The translations under genes and the position numbers were made by a program. This document shows, piece by piece, positions 16,697 to 25,360 of a stretch of 64,000 bases of DNA. Source of the DNA: Ketobacter sp. (GTDB taxonomy: Bacteria; Pseudomonadota; Gammaproteobacteria; Pseudomonadales; Ketobacteraceae). Below the pieces are notes generated by a model, which searched no databases, had not been told where the DNA came from, and was given only the letters and a program-made list of their open reading frames with translations. The stretch's first letter is position 1. The number at the start of each line of letters is the position of its first letter. The DNA lies in contig NZ_RCHN01000020.1 of assembly GCF_003671495.1 (NCBI RefSeq), forward strand, positions 124,001 through 188,000, in the 5' to 3' direction.

Positions 16697-17440
16697 TCAG
16701 GCCGGAGTATTGGGAGAGGCTTTCTTGGCCGCGGATTTTTTCGCGCTGGTTTTCTTGGCTGCAGTCTTTTTGGCAGGCGCCTTCTTAGCCGCGGCTTTCT
16801 TGGTGGTGGCTTTTTTGGCAGGGGCTTTCTTGGCTGCCGCCTTCTTGGCAGGTGCTTTTTTGGCAGCGGCCTTTTTGGCGGGGGCCTTCTTTGCTACCGG
16901 CTTTTTGCGGGTAATGGAGAGTCCACTGCGTTGCAGCAGTTCTTTCTCGCGTTTTTCAAATTCCTTGGCGGCGCTCTTGACCTTGTCCTCAAAGCTCTTG
17001 GTGTATTCGAGTACCTGCTTGGCGTACTTGCTCTCCAGGGCGGCCTCCACCTGCTTACGGGCTTTGTCGTAAGCATCCTCAAGGTCTTTCTCCAGTTTCT
17101 TGCGCAGCTCCTCTTCCCGCGCAATCACTTTCTCCCGCATTTTATGCTCGGTTTCCAGAAAGCGTTCCCGCAACTGCATAATCTGGGCTTCCAGTTTGGC
17201 CTGGGTCAGCTCTTTGCGGGTGTCATCCACCACGTGCATTGCCACTTCCAGCGCATCCTGGGCCTGCTCCACTGCCATTTGTGCGGCAGCGGTCGCCTTG
17301 ATCCGCCAGCGTTCCTGGGCCTTCATCAATTTATCGCGAGCGGCGGATACTTTTTCCTGGGCTTTGTGGAGCTGTGCTTCCAGTTTTTCGACCCACTGTT
17401 TTGCCTTGTCGGCATTCAGGTTCCCAAATGCATTTGCCAT
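16697..17440 (-). CDS. histone H1-like / AlgP-like protein with Lys-Ala-Pro tail
   Basis: The 247-residue protein has two parts. Residues about 1-165 are a long charged helix, probably a coiled coil ([40 protein letters not shown]). Residues about 175-240 are a tail of repeated [10 protein letters not shown] units, like the tails of eukaryotic histone H1, Pseudomonas AlgP and PhaF. Such tails bind DNA without sequence preference. The start ATG 17440 has GGGAGA just upstream; the longer frame from 17482 adds 14 residues and is unlikely. Nucleoid association (AlgP-like) or granule association (PhaF-like) are both possible. The thiolase downstream does not decide between them. Confidence 0.75.
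   Translation of the reverse strand: MANAFGNLNADKAKQWVEKLEAQLHKAQEKVSAARDKLMKAQERWRIKATAAAQMAVEQAQDALEVAMHVVDDTRKELTQAKLEAQIMQLRERFLETEHKMREKVIAREEELRKKLEKDLEDAYDKARKQVEAALESKYAKQVLEYTKSFEDKVKSAAKEFEKREKELLQRSGLSITRKKPVAKKAPAKKAAAKKAPAKKAAAKKAPAKKATTKKAAAKKAPAKKTAAKKTSAKKSAAKKASPNTPA
16703..16905 (-). repeat. low-complexity DNA encoding [10 protein letters not shown] repeats
   Basis: About 200 bases of tandem, imperfect 15- and 30-base units (GCCAAAAAAGCxxCC-like on the minus strand) encode the Lys/Ala/Pro tail of the histone-like protein. Repeats of this kind change length by slippage, so tail length may vary between strains. Confidence 0.7.
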
Positions 17441-17541
17441 CGTTGTCTCCCAATTTGATAAAAAAATCCCAAGCACAGCCAAGCCTCGGCACTAGCTACT
17501 ACACGTACTCACAGGTCTTTATGGCAGTTAAAATTAGAGGT

Positions 17542-17585
17542 TGCAATCTAATTTCCAAAAATATGAAACCGGAAATCAGATTGCA
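17542..17585 (-). terminator. 15-bp stem-loop between the di-iron gene and the histone-like gene
   Basis: The arms TGCAATCTAATTTCC (17542-17556) and GGAAATCAGATTGCA (17571-17585) differ from perfect complementarity at one base. In minus-strand RNA that position becomes a G-U pair, so the stem is continuous over 15 pairs with a 14-base loop. The minus-strand sequence after it is AT-rich but lacks a solid T-run. It lies 34 bases past the stop of the di-iron protein gene and about 100 bases before the histone-like gene. A terminator or a processed 3' end is likely. Confidence 0.5.
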
Positions 17586-17618
17586 GTGGGATCTGTTCAA
17601 TCAAGCGGGGCCAGTGCG

Positions 17619-18797
17619 TCAGTGCAGGTCGGCCACCATATCCTGCTCGCTGAGCTGACTGGCGTTCTTGCCTTTGACGAAATCCAGCATGCCGAAGCGG
17701 GCGTAGTGGGGACGAATGCGCGGCGACATCAGGCCGATGAAGTCCAGGTTGGGGATGAGCCGGCTGAACATATTCTGGCGGAACTGCATCATGGCCGGGG
17801 AATTGGAGATGAGCTGATTCCACTGTTGACGGCTGATGATGCCCTCAAACCACTCCTCGAAGATCTCATGGGCCATGAACCGGTTGCGCATCAGCACCGC
17901 CACCTCAAATGCCCAGTCCTCCCGCTCACGCCGCTCGGACTCCGATAATTCCCGGGTGAAATGGTCCTTCAGCGCCAGCACTCCGTAGTGCACATGGCGG
18001 GCTTCATCCTTGATCACATACTTAAGCAGGTTCTTCAGCAGGGGTTCCTGGCTCATGTTATGGATGGTACGGAACGCCCCCAGTGCCAGACCCTCCACCA
18101 TAATTTGCATGCCCAGGAACTTGAAATCCCAACGGGCATCGGTGAGCAGGTCGTCCAGGATCACGAACAAGTTGTCATTGACCTCATAGCGCTTGTTCAG
18201 TTTGTCCATGAGGTAACGATTGAAGACTTCCAGGTGACGGGCCTCATCCATCACCTGGGTGCCGCCGAATAACTTACCTTCCATCCAGCCCACGCTCTCA
18301 GTGACCTGGGCAGAGGCATAGAGTGCGCCCTGCTCGCCATGCATGAACTGGCTCAGCATCCAGCAGGCGATGTTGTAATTAAGCTCAATACGTTGCTTCG
18401 GGGTCAGCTTCACGGGCAGCTGCGCAAGATAATCGTCCGGAAAGAAATCGTTGGAGATGATGGGCACGTCTGGATTCACGGGGTCCACATCCGTGGACCA
18501 GGCCAAATCCCGATCCGCATTCCACTGGTTCTCCACGGCCCGCTGGTACAGGCGGCGCATCTCGGGGAAATCCATTTTATAGGTCAGGTCGAAGGTCACC
18601 GGATGGCCGGAGTTCATGTGCACCACCGACTTGCGTTTACCCTGCTTCAGCGCCAGACCACGCAACGCCGAAGGGGCCATGGAGGTAAATACTTTGGGAT
18701 TACGCATCTGCAGTACGGTGGAGATGTTATCAATGGCCTCTTCCACCCGGGCCCGGGCTGCCACCGGCATACCCTTCAGCATTGAATCCAGAATCAT
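17619..18797 (-). CDS. ferritin-like di-iron carboxylate protein (putative oxygenase)
   Basis: The 392-residue protein carries the metal ligands of a four-helix di-iron protein. One half-site has MHGEQGALYASAQVTE and DEARHLEVF; the second has MVEGLALGAF and KDEARHVHYGV. The paired E and E-x-x-H motifs are those of ribonucleotide reductase R2-like and related oxidases and desaturases. The substrate is unknown. The start is ATG 18797 (MILDSMLKG) because GGAGGT stands five bases before it; the longer frame would use a TTG and contain that ribosome site. A GntR-type palindrome at 18829-18841 lies just upstream, suggesting control by a small metabolite. Confidence 0.78.
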   Translation of the reverse strand: MILDSMLKGMPVAARARVEEAIDNISTVLQMRNPKVFTSMAPSALRGLALKQGKRKSVVHMNSGHPVTFDLTYKMDFPEMRRLYQRAVENQWNADRDLAWSTDVDPVNPDVPIISNDFFPDDYLAQLPVKLTPKQRIELNYNIACWMLSQFMHGEQGALYASAQVTESVGWMEGKLFGGTQVMDEARHLEVFNRYLMDKLNKRYEVNDNLFVILDDLLTDARWDFKFLGMQIMVEGLALGAFRTIHNMSQEPLLKNLLKYVIKDEARHVHYGVLALKDHFTRELSESERREREDWAFEVAVLMRNRFMAHEIFEEWFEGIISRQQWNQLISNSPAMMQFRQNMFSRLIPNLDFIGLMSPRIRPHYARFGMLDFVKGKNASQLSEQDMVADLH

Positions 18798-18828
18798 GTG
18801 TACCTCCGCCAAGGTTTATATCGTTATT

Positions 18829-18841
18829 ATTGTCTGACAAT
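18829..18841. promoter_or_regulatory. GntR/FadR-type operator palindrome
   Basis: ATTGTCTGACAAT is a perfect inverted repeat around a central T, fitting the TTGTNNNACAA pattern bound by FadR-subfamily GntR regulators. It lies 32 bases before the start of the di-iron gene, in the region expected for its promoter. No GntR gene is in the window. Confidence 0.5.
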
Positions 18842-18999
18842 TTAACAATATAGGCCAGAAGTACGATTAATCAAGTTAGGGAAAAAGCAGCGAATTCAGG
18901 AGAAATTCTCATAAAAATAATGATTTAATTGATTTCCCGCAGGCTGCGCCGATCAACAATCGGTGATAATTTGAATAAATATTACACAGAAGGTGGATT

Positions 19000-20382
19000 A
19001 TGCCTATCTCTCGACGTGCTTTGCTGGGTGGCATCGGTTCCGGTTTGGCCCTGGCGGCCTGCGCCAGGTTGCCGCAGATGACCCTGAGCAACGACCACCC
19101 GCATTACGACTACGTGCTGACCGCGGAGCCGGCCCCCATTGAGTTGATCCCGGGCACCCGCACTCCAGCCTGGTGTTTTAATGGAGGTTTCCCTGCGGCG
19201 CCTATTCGCGCACGACAGGGCCGGGAGATCAGCATCCTGTTCCGCAACCGGCTGCCGGAGCCCACCACCATTCACTGGCATGGCCTGCGCATTCCCATCG
19301 AGATGGATGGGGTGCCCTTCCTCTCCCAACCCCCGGTCAAACCCGGTGAGGACTTCGTGTACCGCTTCACTCCACCGGACGCCGGTACCTTCTGGTATCA
19401 CCCCCATGTGAACAGCCTGGAACAACTGGGGCGGGGGTTGGTGGGCGCCATCATCGTCGATGAAGCGGAGCCGGTGGGTTTTGACCAGGATGTGCCTCTG
19501 CTGCTGAAAAACTGGCATATCCAGGATGACGGCGGTTTCGCCCCGTTTACCAGCCCGCGGGCGGCGTTCCGGATGGGCACCGCAGGCGCTTATGAATCCG
19601 TCAATGGCATTCAGAACCCTTCCTACAGCGTGCCACCGGGGGCGCTGGTGCGGCTGCGTTTTCTGAACGTGGACAACACGGTGATGTACAAGGTGGCGAT
19701 ACCGGACCACCCGGCCTGGATCATCGCCATTGACGGCAGCCCGGTGGCCAAGCCCATTCCCCTGGAACAGCATGAGATGGGGCCGGGCATGCGCCTGGAC
19801 GTGGCATTGGTCGCACCCGCTGCAAGCGGGAAAACCGTTTCCATCAAAAATGCCAAAGGGCGGTTGCTGTTTAACCTGCTGGAATTGAAGACGGCCGGCG
19901 AACCCATCACCTCCCCCCGCCAAGTGGCTGCCCTGCCGGCGAACCCACTCCCCAAACCGGATCTGGCGCAGGCGGAGGTCATGAATTTTGTGTTTGAATG
20001 GGAAGGTGCGGTGACACCGGTCGGCGCCGACGGCAAGCCCAATCACCGGTTCTGGACCATCAACCGGCGTGCCTGGGAGGGCATGTCCGCCACCAACATC
20101 CCGCAACCGCTGGCCACCCTGGAGCTGGGCAAAACCTATATTTTTCGCTTGAAAAACGTGACGCCCCATAGCCATCCGATTCACCTGCACGGCTTTATCT
20201 GGACAGTACTGGGCTCAAATCAGAAGACCTTTGAGACTTTCCATACGGATACAGTGTTGCTGCAGAAAAATGAGCAGGTGGAGGTGGCGTTCGTGGCCGA
20301 TAACCCAGGCCGTTGGATGTACCATTGTCATGTGATCGAGCACATGAAAACCGGCTTGATGGGTTATATTACGGTTAAATGA
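19000..20382 (+). CDS. multicopper oxidase, exported (Tat/lipoprotein signal)
   Basis: The 460-residue protein begins MPISRRALLGG, a twin-arginine motif, followed by a lipobox L-A-A-C (Cys 21), so it is probably a Tat-exported lipoprotein. All four copper-binding motifs are present: HWHG (92-95), WYHPHVN (about 132-138), HSHPIHLHGF (about 388) and YHCHVIEHMKTGLM (441-454). These bind one type 1 and a trinuclear type 2/3 copper centre, and Met near the end is the usual axial ligand. Likely activities are ferroxidase, cuprous oxidase or phenol oxidase in the periplasm. AAGGTGG precedes the ATG. Its 3' end overlaps the convergent DUF1513 gene of the iron operon by 19 bases, which fits a role in metal handling but does not prove it. 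Confidence 0.9.
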   Translation: MPISRRALLGGIGSGLALAACARLPQMTLSNDHPHYDYVLTAEPAPIELIPGTRTPAWCFNGGFPAAPIRARQGREISILFRNRLPEPTTIHWHGLRIPIEMDGVPFLSQPPVKPGEDFVYRFTPPDAGTFWYHPHVNSLEQLGRGLVGAIIVDEAEPVGFDQDVPLLLKNWHIQDDGGFAPFTSPRAAFRMGTAGAYESVNGIQNPSYSVPPGALVRLRFLNVDNTVMYKVAIPDHPAWIIAIDGSPVAKPIPLEQHEMGPGMRLDVALVAPAASGKTVSIKNAKGRLLFNLLELKTAGEPITSPRQVAALPANPLPKPDLAQAEVMNFVFEWEGAVTPVGADGKPNHRFWTINRRAWEGMSATNIPQPLATLELGKTYIFRLKNVTPHSHPIHLHGFIWTVLGSNQKTFETFHTDTVLLQKNEQVEVAFVADNPGRWMYHCHVIEHMKTGLMGYITVK

Positions 20383-21509
20383 TTATCCCAGCGCCAGCCA
20401 CCGCGGCTCAGTGACTGGCTGCGCAGAGAGGCGCGATTGCCCTGTAACAGGCTCATCTCGCCTACGCCGTTGCTGCTCACCCAGGTGGTCTTGACTGCCT
20501 GTTCCTGGTTATCCGACTGGGTATGGTTACCCACCCGAAACAGTCCGGCAGCATCCCGACTCTGCAGTTGTTGCAGCAGCTTGCCACTGTCGAGATCCCA
20601 GCAGCCAATCAGGTTTCCCCGGGGACAGCTGACCAGGGCAGTCTCACCGGCGGCGTCCACCGCGACACTGGCGGTGTACTGTTTGACACTGAGCTGAACG
20701 GGCTCCGGCAGTTCCAGCCATTGAATGTCTTCACCACGACGATGACTGCCCACCAGGGGCACGGCGTCTGTCAATTCCCCCTGATACTGCACCCCAAAAA
20801 CAACTCGACCATCCAGGGCCACATCCAGGTGGCGAATACTCATCTTGTGGTGAGGTGGCTCGTGGTACTCGAGGACTGCACCACTGGCCAGATCCAGGTA
20901 GGCCAGATTGGGCGCCATGGATTCGAGATTAAGCACCTCCCGCTCAGAGGATGGGTGCGTGGCCATGCCACCGTTGGCAATCACCAGGGTTTGCCCATCC
21001 GGCATCAGGGCCAACTGATGGGGCCCGATGCCACCGGAAGCGAATTCTGCCACCTTGTTCGGTTTACCCTGCAGGGAGTACACACCGATCACGCCACTCA
21101 GGTCGGTGAGGTTGTTTTCGGTGGTGTAGAGCCAATGGCCATCAGCACTGACCACCCCATGCCCGTAGAAGTGACGGTCTGCGGCGTTCTCAAGTGTGTG
21201 GATCAGGTGCCCGCTGGAGGTGTCCAGCACATAGAGATGAGTACCGGGGCGACGGGCAAAAAACAGCGCCCACCGTTGCTGCGGTGCATACACGGAACCG
21301 TGCACCCGCTGCGGCACGGCGATCCGTGACACGAACTGTGCCGCCGGATCCAGGTGCGCAATGTAATGGGTTCCCCTGGCGTCGTCACAGCCACTGAAGA
21401 TGGCGCGGAAACCGGCATCGACACCCACTGATTGCGGGTCACTGCAGGCCACACCGCCCGCGCTCACCAGGGCCAGCAATGGCCACTTGCAAAAATCCCT
21501 TCTCAGCAT
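20364..21509 (-). CDS. DUF1513 family protein, exported beta-propeller-like
   Basis: The 381-residue protein starts MLRRDFCKW, a twin-arginine-like signal, and has V-A-C as a possible lipobox. The mature part has repeated beta-strand segments such as HLYVLDTSSGHLIHTL, GIGPHQLALMPDGQTLVIANGG and HLDVALDGRVVFGVQ, consistent with a seven-bladed propeller as expected for DUF1513. DUF1513 proteins are the conserved last gene of the imelysin/DUF1111 iron-uptake cluster and have no proven biochemical role. It lies 21 bases after the second imelysin gene and is the end of that operon. Confidence 0.85.
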   Translation of the reverse strand: MLRRDFCKWPLLALVSAGGVACSDPQSVGVDAGFRAIFSGCDDARGTHYIAHLDPAAQFVSRIAVPQRVHGSVYAPQQRWALFFARRPGTHLYVLDTSSGHLIHTLENAADRHFYGHGVVSADGHWLYTTENNLTDLSGVIGVYSLQGKPNKVAEFASGGIGPHQLALMPDGQTLVIANGGMATHPSSEREVLNLESMAPNLAYLDLASGAVLEYHEPPHHKMSIRHLDVALDGRVVFGVQYQGELTDAVPLVGSHRRGEDIQWLELPEPVQLSVKQYTASVAVDAAGETALVSCPRGNLIGCWDLDSGKLLQQLQSRDAAGLFRVGNHTQSDNQEQAVKTTWVSSNGVGEMSLLQGNRASLRSQSLSRGGWRWDNHLTVI

Positions 21510-21530
21510 GATGCAATCCCCAATAACGCT

Positions 21531-22607
21531 TCAGTCCCCATCGTTGGAGTTGAACCCCAGATTGATTCCCAGTGCCTTGGTAAGCTTGGTTTTGATCAGG
21601 CTGTTAAGTGCACCCAGGGATTGGTACAGGTCTTCCAGCTGCTGGCGATAGCCGGGCTCCATGACCGCTTCCCGCAATGGCTTGTCGATGGTGGCAAGCA
21701 GGGCCAGGTTGTCGTTGAGGCGGGCCTGGAATTCGTCGGCAATGACTGCATTACCCTTGCTTTCCAGTAATCTGCGCAGGTCGTAGGCCTCATTGTTTTG
21801 CATGATGCCCTGCATGGCCAGCAAATTGATTTTTATGTTGTCCAGGGAACTGTCACTGCGCCAACCCTCGGAAAAATACCCGTTTGGCTGTCGATTGCGG
21901 TTTTTGTAACCCAGGGGGCCGCCCAGTTTGTCCACTTTCACCTTTTCCATCTGGGTCAGCATGGCACCCACCGCGTCCGATACCGCGTTGGCGTGCACCC
22001 CATCCTGGGGTTGACCCACGCTCGCCAGCCAGCCGGCCTGGAATTGGGCATCCTGCCAGGCCTGCACAATGCGGCCGGTGTTCGCGGCAAGGGTGGTCGT
22101 TATGGCGGTCAGCAACTGACATTGATCGCCAGACTGTGTACCGGTGCTGGTGAACTGAGTAACGTAAGGCTCATCAAACAACAGCAGCTCCACTGCACTC
22201 AGACCCTGCACCACCACACTGGCGTTGGCCACCCCCTCTACCGTGATGGATTGCGGCTCATTGAGCATCTTGTTCACTTTGCGCGCCACGATGTTCTTTT
22301 TATCGGGCCAGAACTGGATTTTCCAGTCGTCGTTGTGTTCCACGATGGGCCCGAAGCGCACCCATTGTATATCCTGCCAGGCCGCCATGGTCTGGCGCCA
22401 TTGCTGGCGGGGAACGTTGATATCCGTATTCTGGACGCAAAATTCCTGCACCTGCCGGTTCAGATCCCGGCTACTGCTATGCAATGACTGATAACCCGCC
22501 TCAATGCGCGCGCTCAGCGCCGTGATCCACTTTTCTTCCGGGCTCGTGCGCTCGCAGGAACCCAGCAACAGCCACAGCATGGTCAGCAATAAGATTCGTC
22601 TTGCCAC
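21531..22607 (-). CDS. imelysin family lipoprotein (second copy), altered metal motif
   Basis: The 358-residue protein has a signal peptide and lipobox L-L-G-S-C. Start is GTG 22607 with GAGGGGG upstream. The imelysin/IrpA fold is recognised by WQDIQWVRFGPI, PDKKNIVARKVNKML and repeated helical segments. The imelysin motif GxHxxE appears here as G-L-S-A-V-E, so the histidine is replaced by serine. The other imelysin in this operon (24075-25328) keeps the histidine. The pair may work together, with this copy having a structural or partner role in periplasmic iron capture. Confidence 0.85.
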   Translation of the reverse strand: MARRILLLTMLWLLLGSCERTSPEEKWITALSARIEAGYQSLHSSSRDLNRQVQEFCVQNTDINVPRQQWRQTMAAWQDIQWVRFGPIVEHNDDWKIQFWPDKKNIVARKVNKMLNEPQSITVEGVANASVVVQGLSAVELLLFDEPYVTQFTSTGTQSGDQCQLLTAITTTLAANTGRIVQAWQDAQFQAGWLASVGQPQDGVHANAVSDAVGAMLTQMEKVKVDKLGGPLGYKNRNRQPNGYFSEGWRSDSSLDNIKINLLAMQGIMQNNEAYDLRRLLESKGNAVIADEFQARLNDNLALLATIDKPLREAVMEPGYRQQLEDLYQSLGALNSLIKTKLTKALGINLGFNSNDGD

Positions 22608-22647
22608 GAGCCCCCCTCAAGCAGGTCAACATTATCAGGTCAAAGAT

Positions 22648-24054
22648 TCAAAGCGAGTTCAGAAAAGCCAACAAAGCATCCCGCTTCGCCGGACTGGTTT
22701 GGACCACATAATCGCGGCTGGGTTTCCCCTCACCCCCGTGCCACAGTATTGCCTCCAGCAAACTTTGCGCCCGGCCATCATGCAGGTAATGCTCAAAGCC
22801 ACTCACGACACCGGTGAGCCCAATCCCCCACAGAGGTGGCGTCCGCCATTCTGAGCCGGAGGCCGAAAAAACCGGCCTATCATCCGCCAATTCCGGCCCC
22901 ATGTCATGCAATAACAGGTCCGTGTAGGGATGGATGGTCTGCTCTGAAAGCGGCGCCCGGTCAGCCAGCGCTGGCGTCACATACTGGACCCGATGACAAC
23001 CGGCACAGCCCGCATCCATGAACACCGCCTCACCGGCCTTCACTTGCGGGTCATCCGTGTTGCGCCGTTTAGGTACCGCCAGATGGGAAGTGTAAAAGGT
23101 TACCAGGTTCAGGATTTTATCGGACACCTCCGGCACGCCCCCCGCTGGTGCCTGGCGACAGGCCGTCTGCACCGAGGTGCAGTTTTCCGCCGGGAACAAC
23201 GAGCTGGTGATTCCGATATCGCCGTTGAAGGCCGCCGCGTTTTGTTGCCGCAGCGTAGGTTGCTCCGCTTTCCAGCCAAACCGCCCCAGCACCAACTGTT
23301 GTTGGGTCACATCCCACACCGGATTCCAACGCCCGGATATGCCGTCCCCATCCGCATCCTCCGGATCAGCCAGCGCCTTGATCTGCCCGTCACTCAGGGC
23401 CTCAAGCAACCCCAAACCGATCATGGGTGGCGCAATGCGCATGGAGAACGCCACCTGTTGGTCCAGCGGACCGTAGGCCAGTTGAGACAGCGAGAGGATC
23501 GGTTTGCGCAGGCGCACCACCTGCCCCCCGGACAGGGTCACCTCGTGATACTCATAGTCGATGTGCAGCTGCGCTTCCGACTCAACACCGGGGATGGCAA
23601 AATCCTGTAGCTGGTCACCATATTCCGGATGCGGAATCACGCCGTGCTGGCGAATCCGCTGCCAGTCCTCAGGGCTTTGAGGCTTCAGGCTGAGTCGCAC
23701 CAACAGGGAAACGGCGTTGTCGTCCCCCGTCGCAGGCAGATGTCCACGACCGTCGCGGATGTGGCAGTTTTGACAGCCGTTGGTATTAAACAGCGGGCCC
23801 AGTCCATCGCGAGCAGTGGTAGTGGCCGGGGCGATCACCCAGGGGTTGCGAAAGAAGCTGTTCCCCACGTTGAAGTCCAGCCTGCCCTCAAAGGACAGAT
23901 TGGCGGCCGCTAGAGAGAAAGCATCATTGTCGGTTTTGCTGACGCTGGTGTTGCCACCGGATTTTTCCCCAAAGGCGTAGAGCCAGCATGGCAGCAGACA
24001 AAGCAAAAGGCCCCACAGCGCAGTGCGAGGCCTTGGTTTAGACAATACAGACAT
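22648..24054 (-). CDS. di-haem cytochrome c-type protein, DUF1111 family
   Basis: The 468-residue periplasmic protein has an N-terminal signal and two c-type haem motifs, CQNCH (about 94-98) and CAGCH (about 350). The DUF1111 pattern is clear in GLGPLFNTNGCQNCHIRDGRG, FSMRIAPPMIGLGLLEAL and GRFGWKAEQPTLRQQNAAAFNGDIGITS, a MauG-like di-haem fold. A redox role on iron is inferred from the operon, which places it between two imelysins. ATG 24054 is chosen with AGGGTG upstream; a GTG two codons earlier is possible. Gaps to the neighbours are 40 bases or less. Confidence 0.88.
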   Translation of the reverse strand: MSVLSKPRPRTALWGLLLCLLPCWLYAFGEKSGGNTSVSKTDNDAFSLAAANLSFEGRLDFNVGNSFFRNPWVIAPATTTARDGLGPLFNTNGCQNCHIRDGRGHLPATGDDNAVSLLVRLSLKPQSPEDWQRIRQHGVIPHPEYGDQLQDFAIPGVESEAQLHIDYEYHEVTLSGGQVVRLRKPILSLSQLAYGPLDQQVAFSMRIAPPMIGLGLLEALSDGQIKALADPEDADGDGISGRWNPVWDVTQQQLVLGRFGWKAEQPTLRQQNAAAFNGDIGITSSLFPAENCTSVQTACRQAPAGGVPEVSDKILNLVTFYTSHLAVPKRRNTDDPQVKAGEAVFMDAGCAGCHRVQYVTPALADRAPLSEQTIHPYTDLLLHDMGPELADDRPVFSASGSEWRTPPLWGIGLTGVVSGFEHYLHDGRAQSLLEAILWHGGEGKPSRDYVVQTSPAKRDALLAFLNSL

Positions 24055-24074
24055 CGTCACCCTGATTCACACGA

Positions 24075-25328
24075 TCAGAAATCATGGTCCGCGTTGTCCG
24101 GAGACAGGTTTTCCACACCCAACTCCGTGGCCACCTTCTCAATTTTGCGGGTTAATGCCACCAGACCGTTGATCGCGTTCTTGATCAACTCAGCCCCTTC
24201 CTCATTGCCCTCTGCGATCATTTGATCGAATTTCATGGGCTGCTTGCCTTCCGCTTTATCCACCAGTGCCTGCATGGATCCCATACTGGCTTTGAACTGC
24301 TGATCGGTTGCCTTGGCCAGCTCCGGGTTCTTGGCGGCCACCAGTTGCGCAAGGGAGTCTCCCTTCACCACCGAGCCGTCGACTCTTTTATAGGTGCCGT
24401 AGTAGATGTTCTCGATGCCTTTGGCATCGTAAAAGTGGGAATAGTGAGTGTTGTCACTGAAACAATCGTGCTCGTCTTCAGTGGAATTCGCTTCCAGTGC
24501 CACCTTCATTCGTTCGCCGGCCAGTTCACCCAGGGCCAGGCTGCCCATGCCAAACAGGGCTTTGGTAATCGCCACCTGGGGCTTCTGGGCCTCCAGTTCC
24601 GCCCGATAATTTTCCTGCCCGGGTGCCCACTGGGCCTGCATGTATTTGAGGTCGGAAATCAGCAATTCCGTAGCGGCTTTCAGATAGGCCACCCGACGGT
24701 CACAATGTCCATTGGTGCAGCCTTTACCCTGCACAAAATCCGTATAGGCCCGCTGCCCAGCACCGGGCTTGGTGCCGTTCAGATCCTGTCCCCACAACAG
24801 AAACTCAATGGCATGGTAACCGGTGGCCACGTTGGCTTCAGAACCACCCAGTTCGTTCAGGCTGGCCAAAAGCTCCGGAGTAATTTCACTCAAATCCAGG
24901 GTGGTGCCTCCCAACTTCAGAGACGGGGTTGCAATAATGTTGGCGGTGGCACCCACATTACCCATCTCGTGGTGATAATTGGAGGACGCCACATAATCGA
25001 TCAGACCTTCATCCAAAGGCCAGGCATTCAGCTGGCCTTCCCAATCATCCACAATGCCATTACCAAAACGGAACACTTCCGACTGCTGGTAAGGAACCCG
25101 CGCCTGTTTCCAGGCAACGCGGGCCGCATCCAGAGTAGCCTGGCTGGGCTTGCTGACCAGAGCGTCGATTTTGGTTTGCAGGCTTTCCGCGGTGGACAGG
25201 GAATCACTGAACACCGCATAGGCAATGTCGCCATAGGTCTTGACGACGCCCTGTTCGGTAACAGAGGCCTGAACCGGGCCTGCGACCAGAATGCTCCCAG
25301 CAAGAACGAGCCGAGCTACTGATTTCAT
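24075..25328 (-). CDS. imelysin family iron-regulated protein (IrpA-like)
   Basis: The 417-residue protein has a cleavable signal peptide ending VQA-S and is probably periplasmic. The imelysin signature GxHxxE is intact as G-Y-H-A-I-E in the stretch ATGYHAIEFLLWGQDL. Other hallmarks are FRFGNGIVDDWEGQLNAWPLDEGLIDYV and DEHDCFSDNTHYSHFYDAKGI. Imelysin proteins bind iron and are induced by iron limitation in cyanobacteria and Vibrio. It lies directly downstream of the LbtU porin gene (32 bases) and upstream of the DUF1111 gene (20 bases), in the Fur-box-led operon. Confidence 0.9.
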   Translation of the reverse strand: MKSVARLVLAGSILVAGPVQASVTEQGVVKTYGDIAYAVFSDSLSTAESLQTKIDALVSKPSQATLDAARVAWKQARVPYQQSEVFRFGNGIVDDWEGQLNAWPLDEGLIDYVASSNYHHEMGNVGATANIIATPSLKLGGTTLDLSEITPELLASLNELGGSEANVATGYHAIEFLLWGQDLNGTKPGAGQRAYTDFVQGKGCTNGHCDRRVAYLKAATELLISDLKYMQAQWAPGQENYRAELEAQKPQVAITKALFGMGSLALGELAGERMKVALEANSTEDEHDCFSDNTHYSHFYDAKGIENIYYGTYKRVDGSVVKGDSLAQLVAAKNPELAKATDQQFKASMGSMQALVDKAEGKQPMKFDQMIAEGNEEGAELIKNAINGLVALTRKIEKVATELGVENLSPDNADHDF

Positions 25329-25360
25329 TGTGCTTACTCCAATTGGTTGTCAGTTAATGA

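Noticed and set aside
16703-16905. Possible CRISPR or tandem-repeat array
   Set aside because: The repeats have no unique spacers and encode the Lys/Ala/Pro tail in frame, so they are protein repeats.
18982-20190. 402-codon minus-strand open frame
   Set aside because: Antisense to the multicopper oxidase, whose copper motifs are complete.
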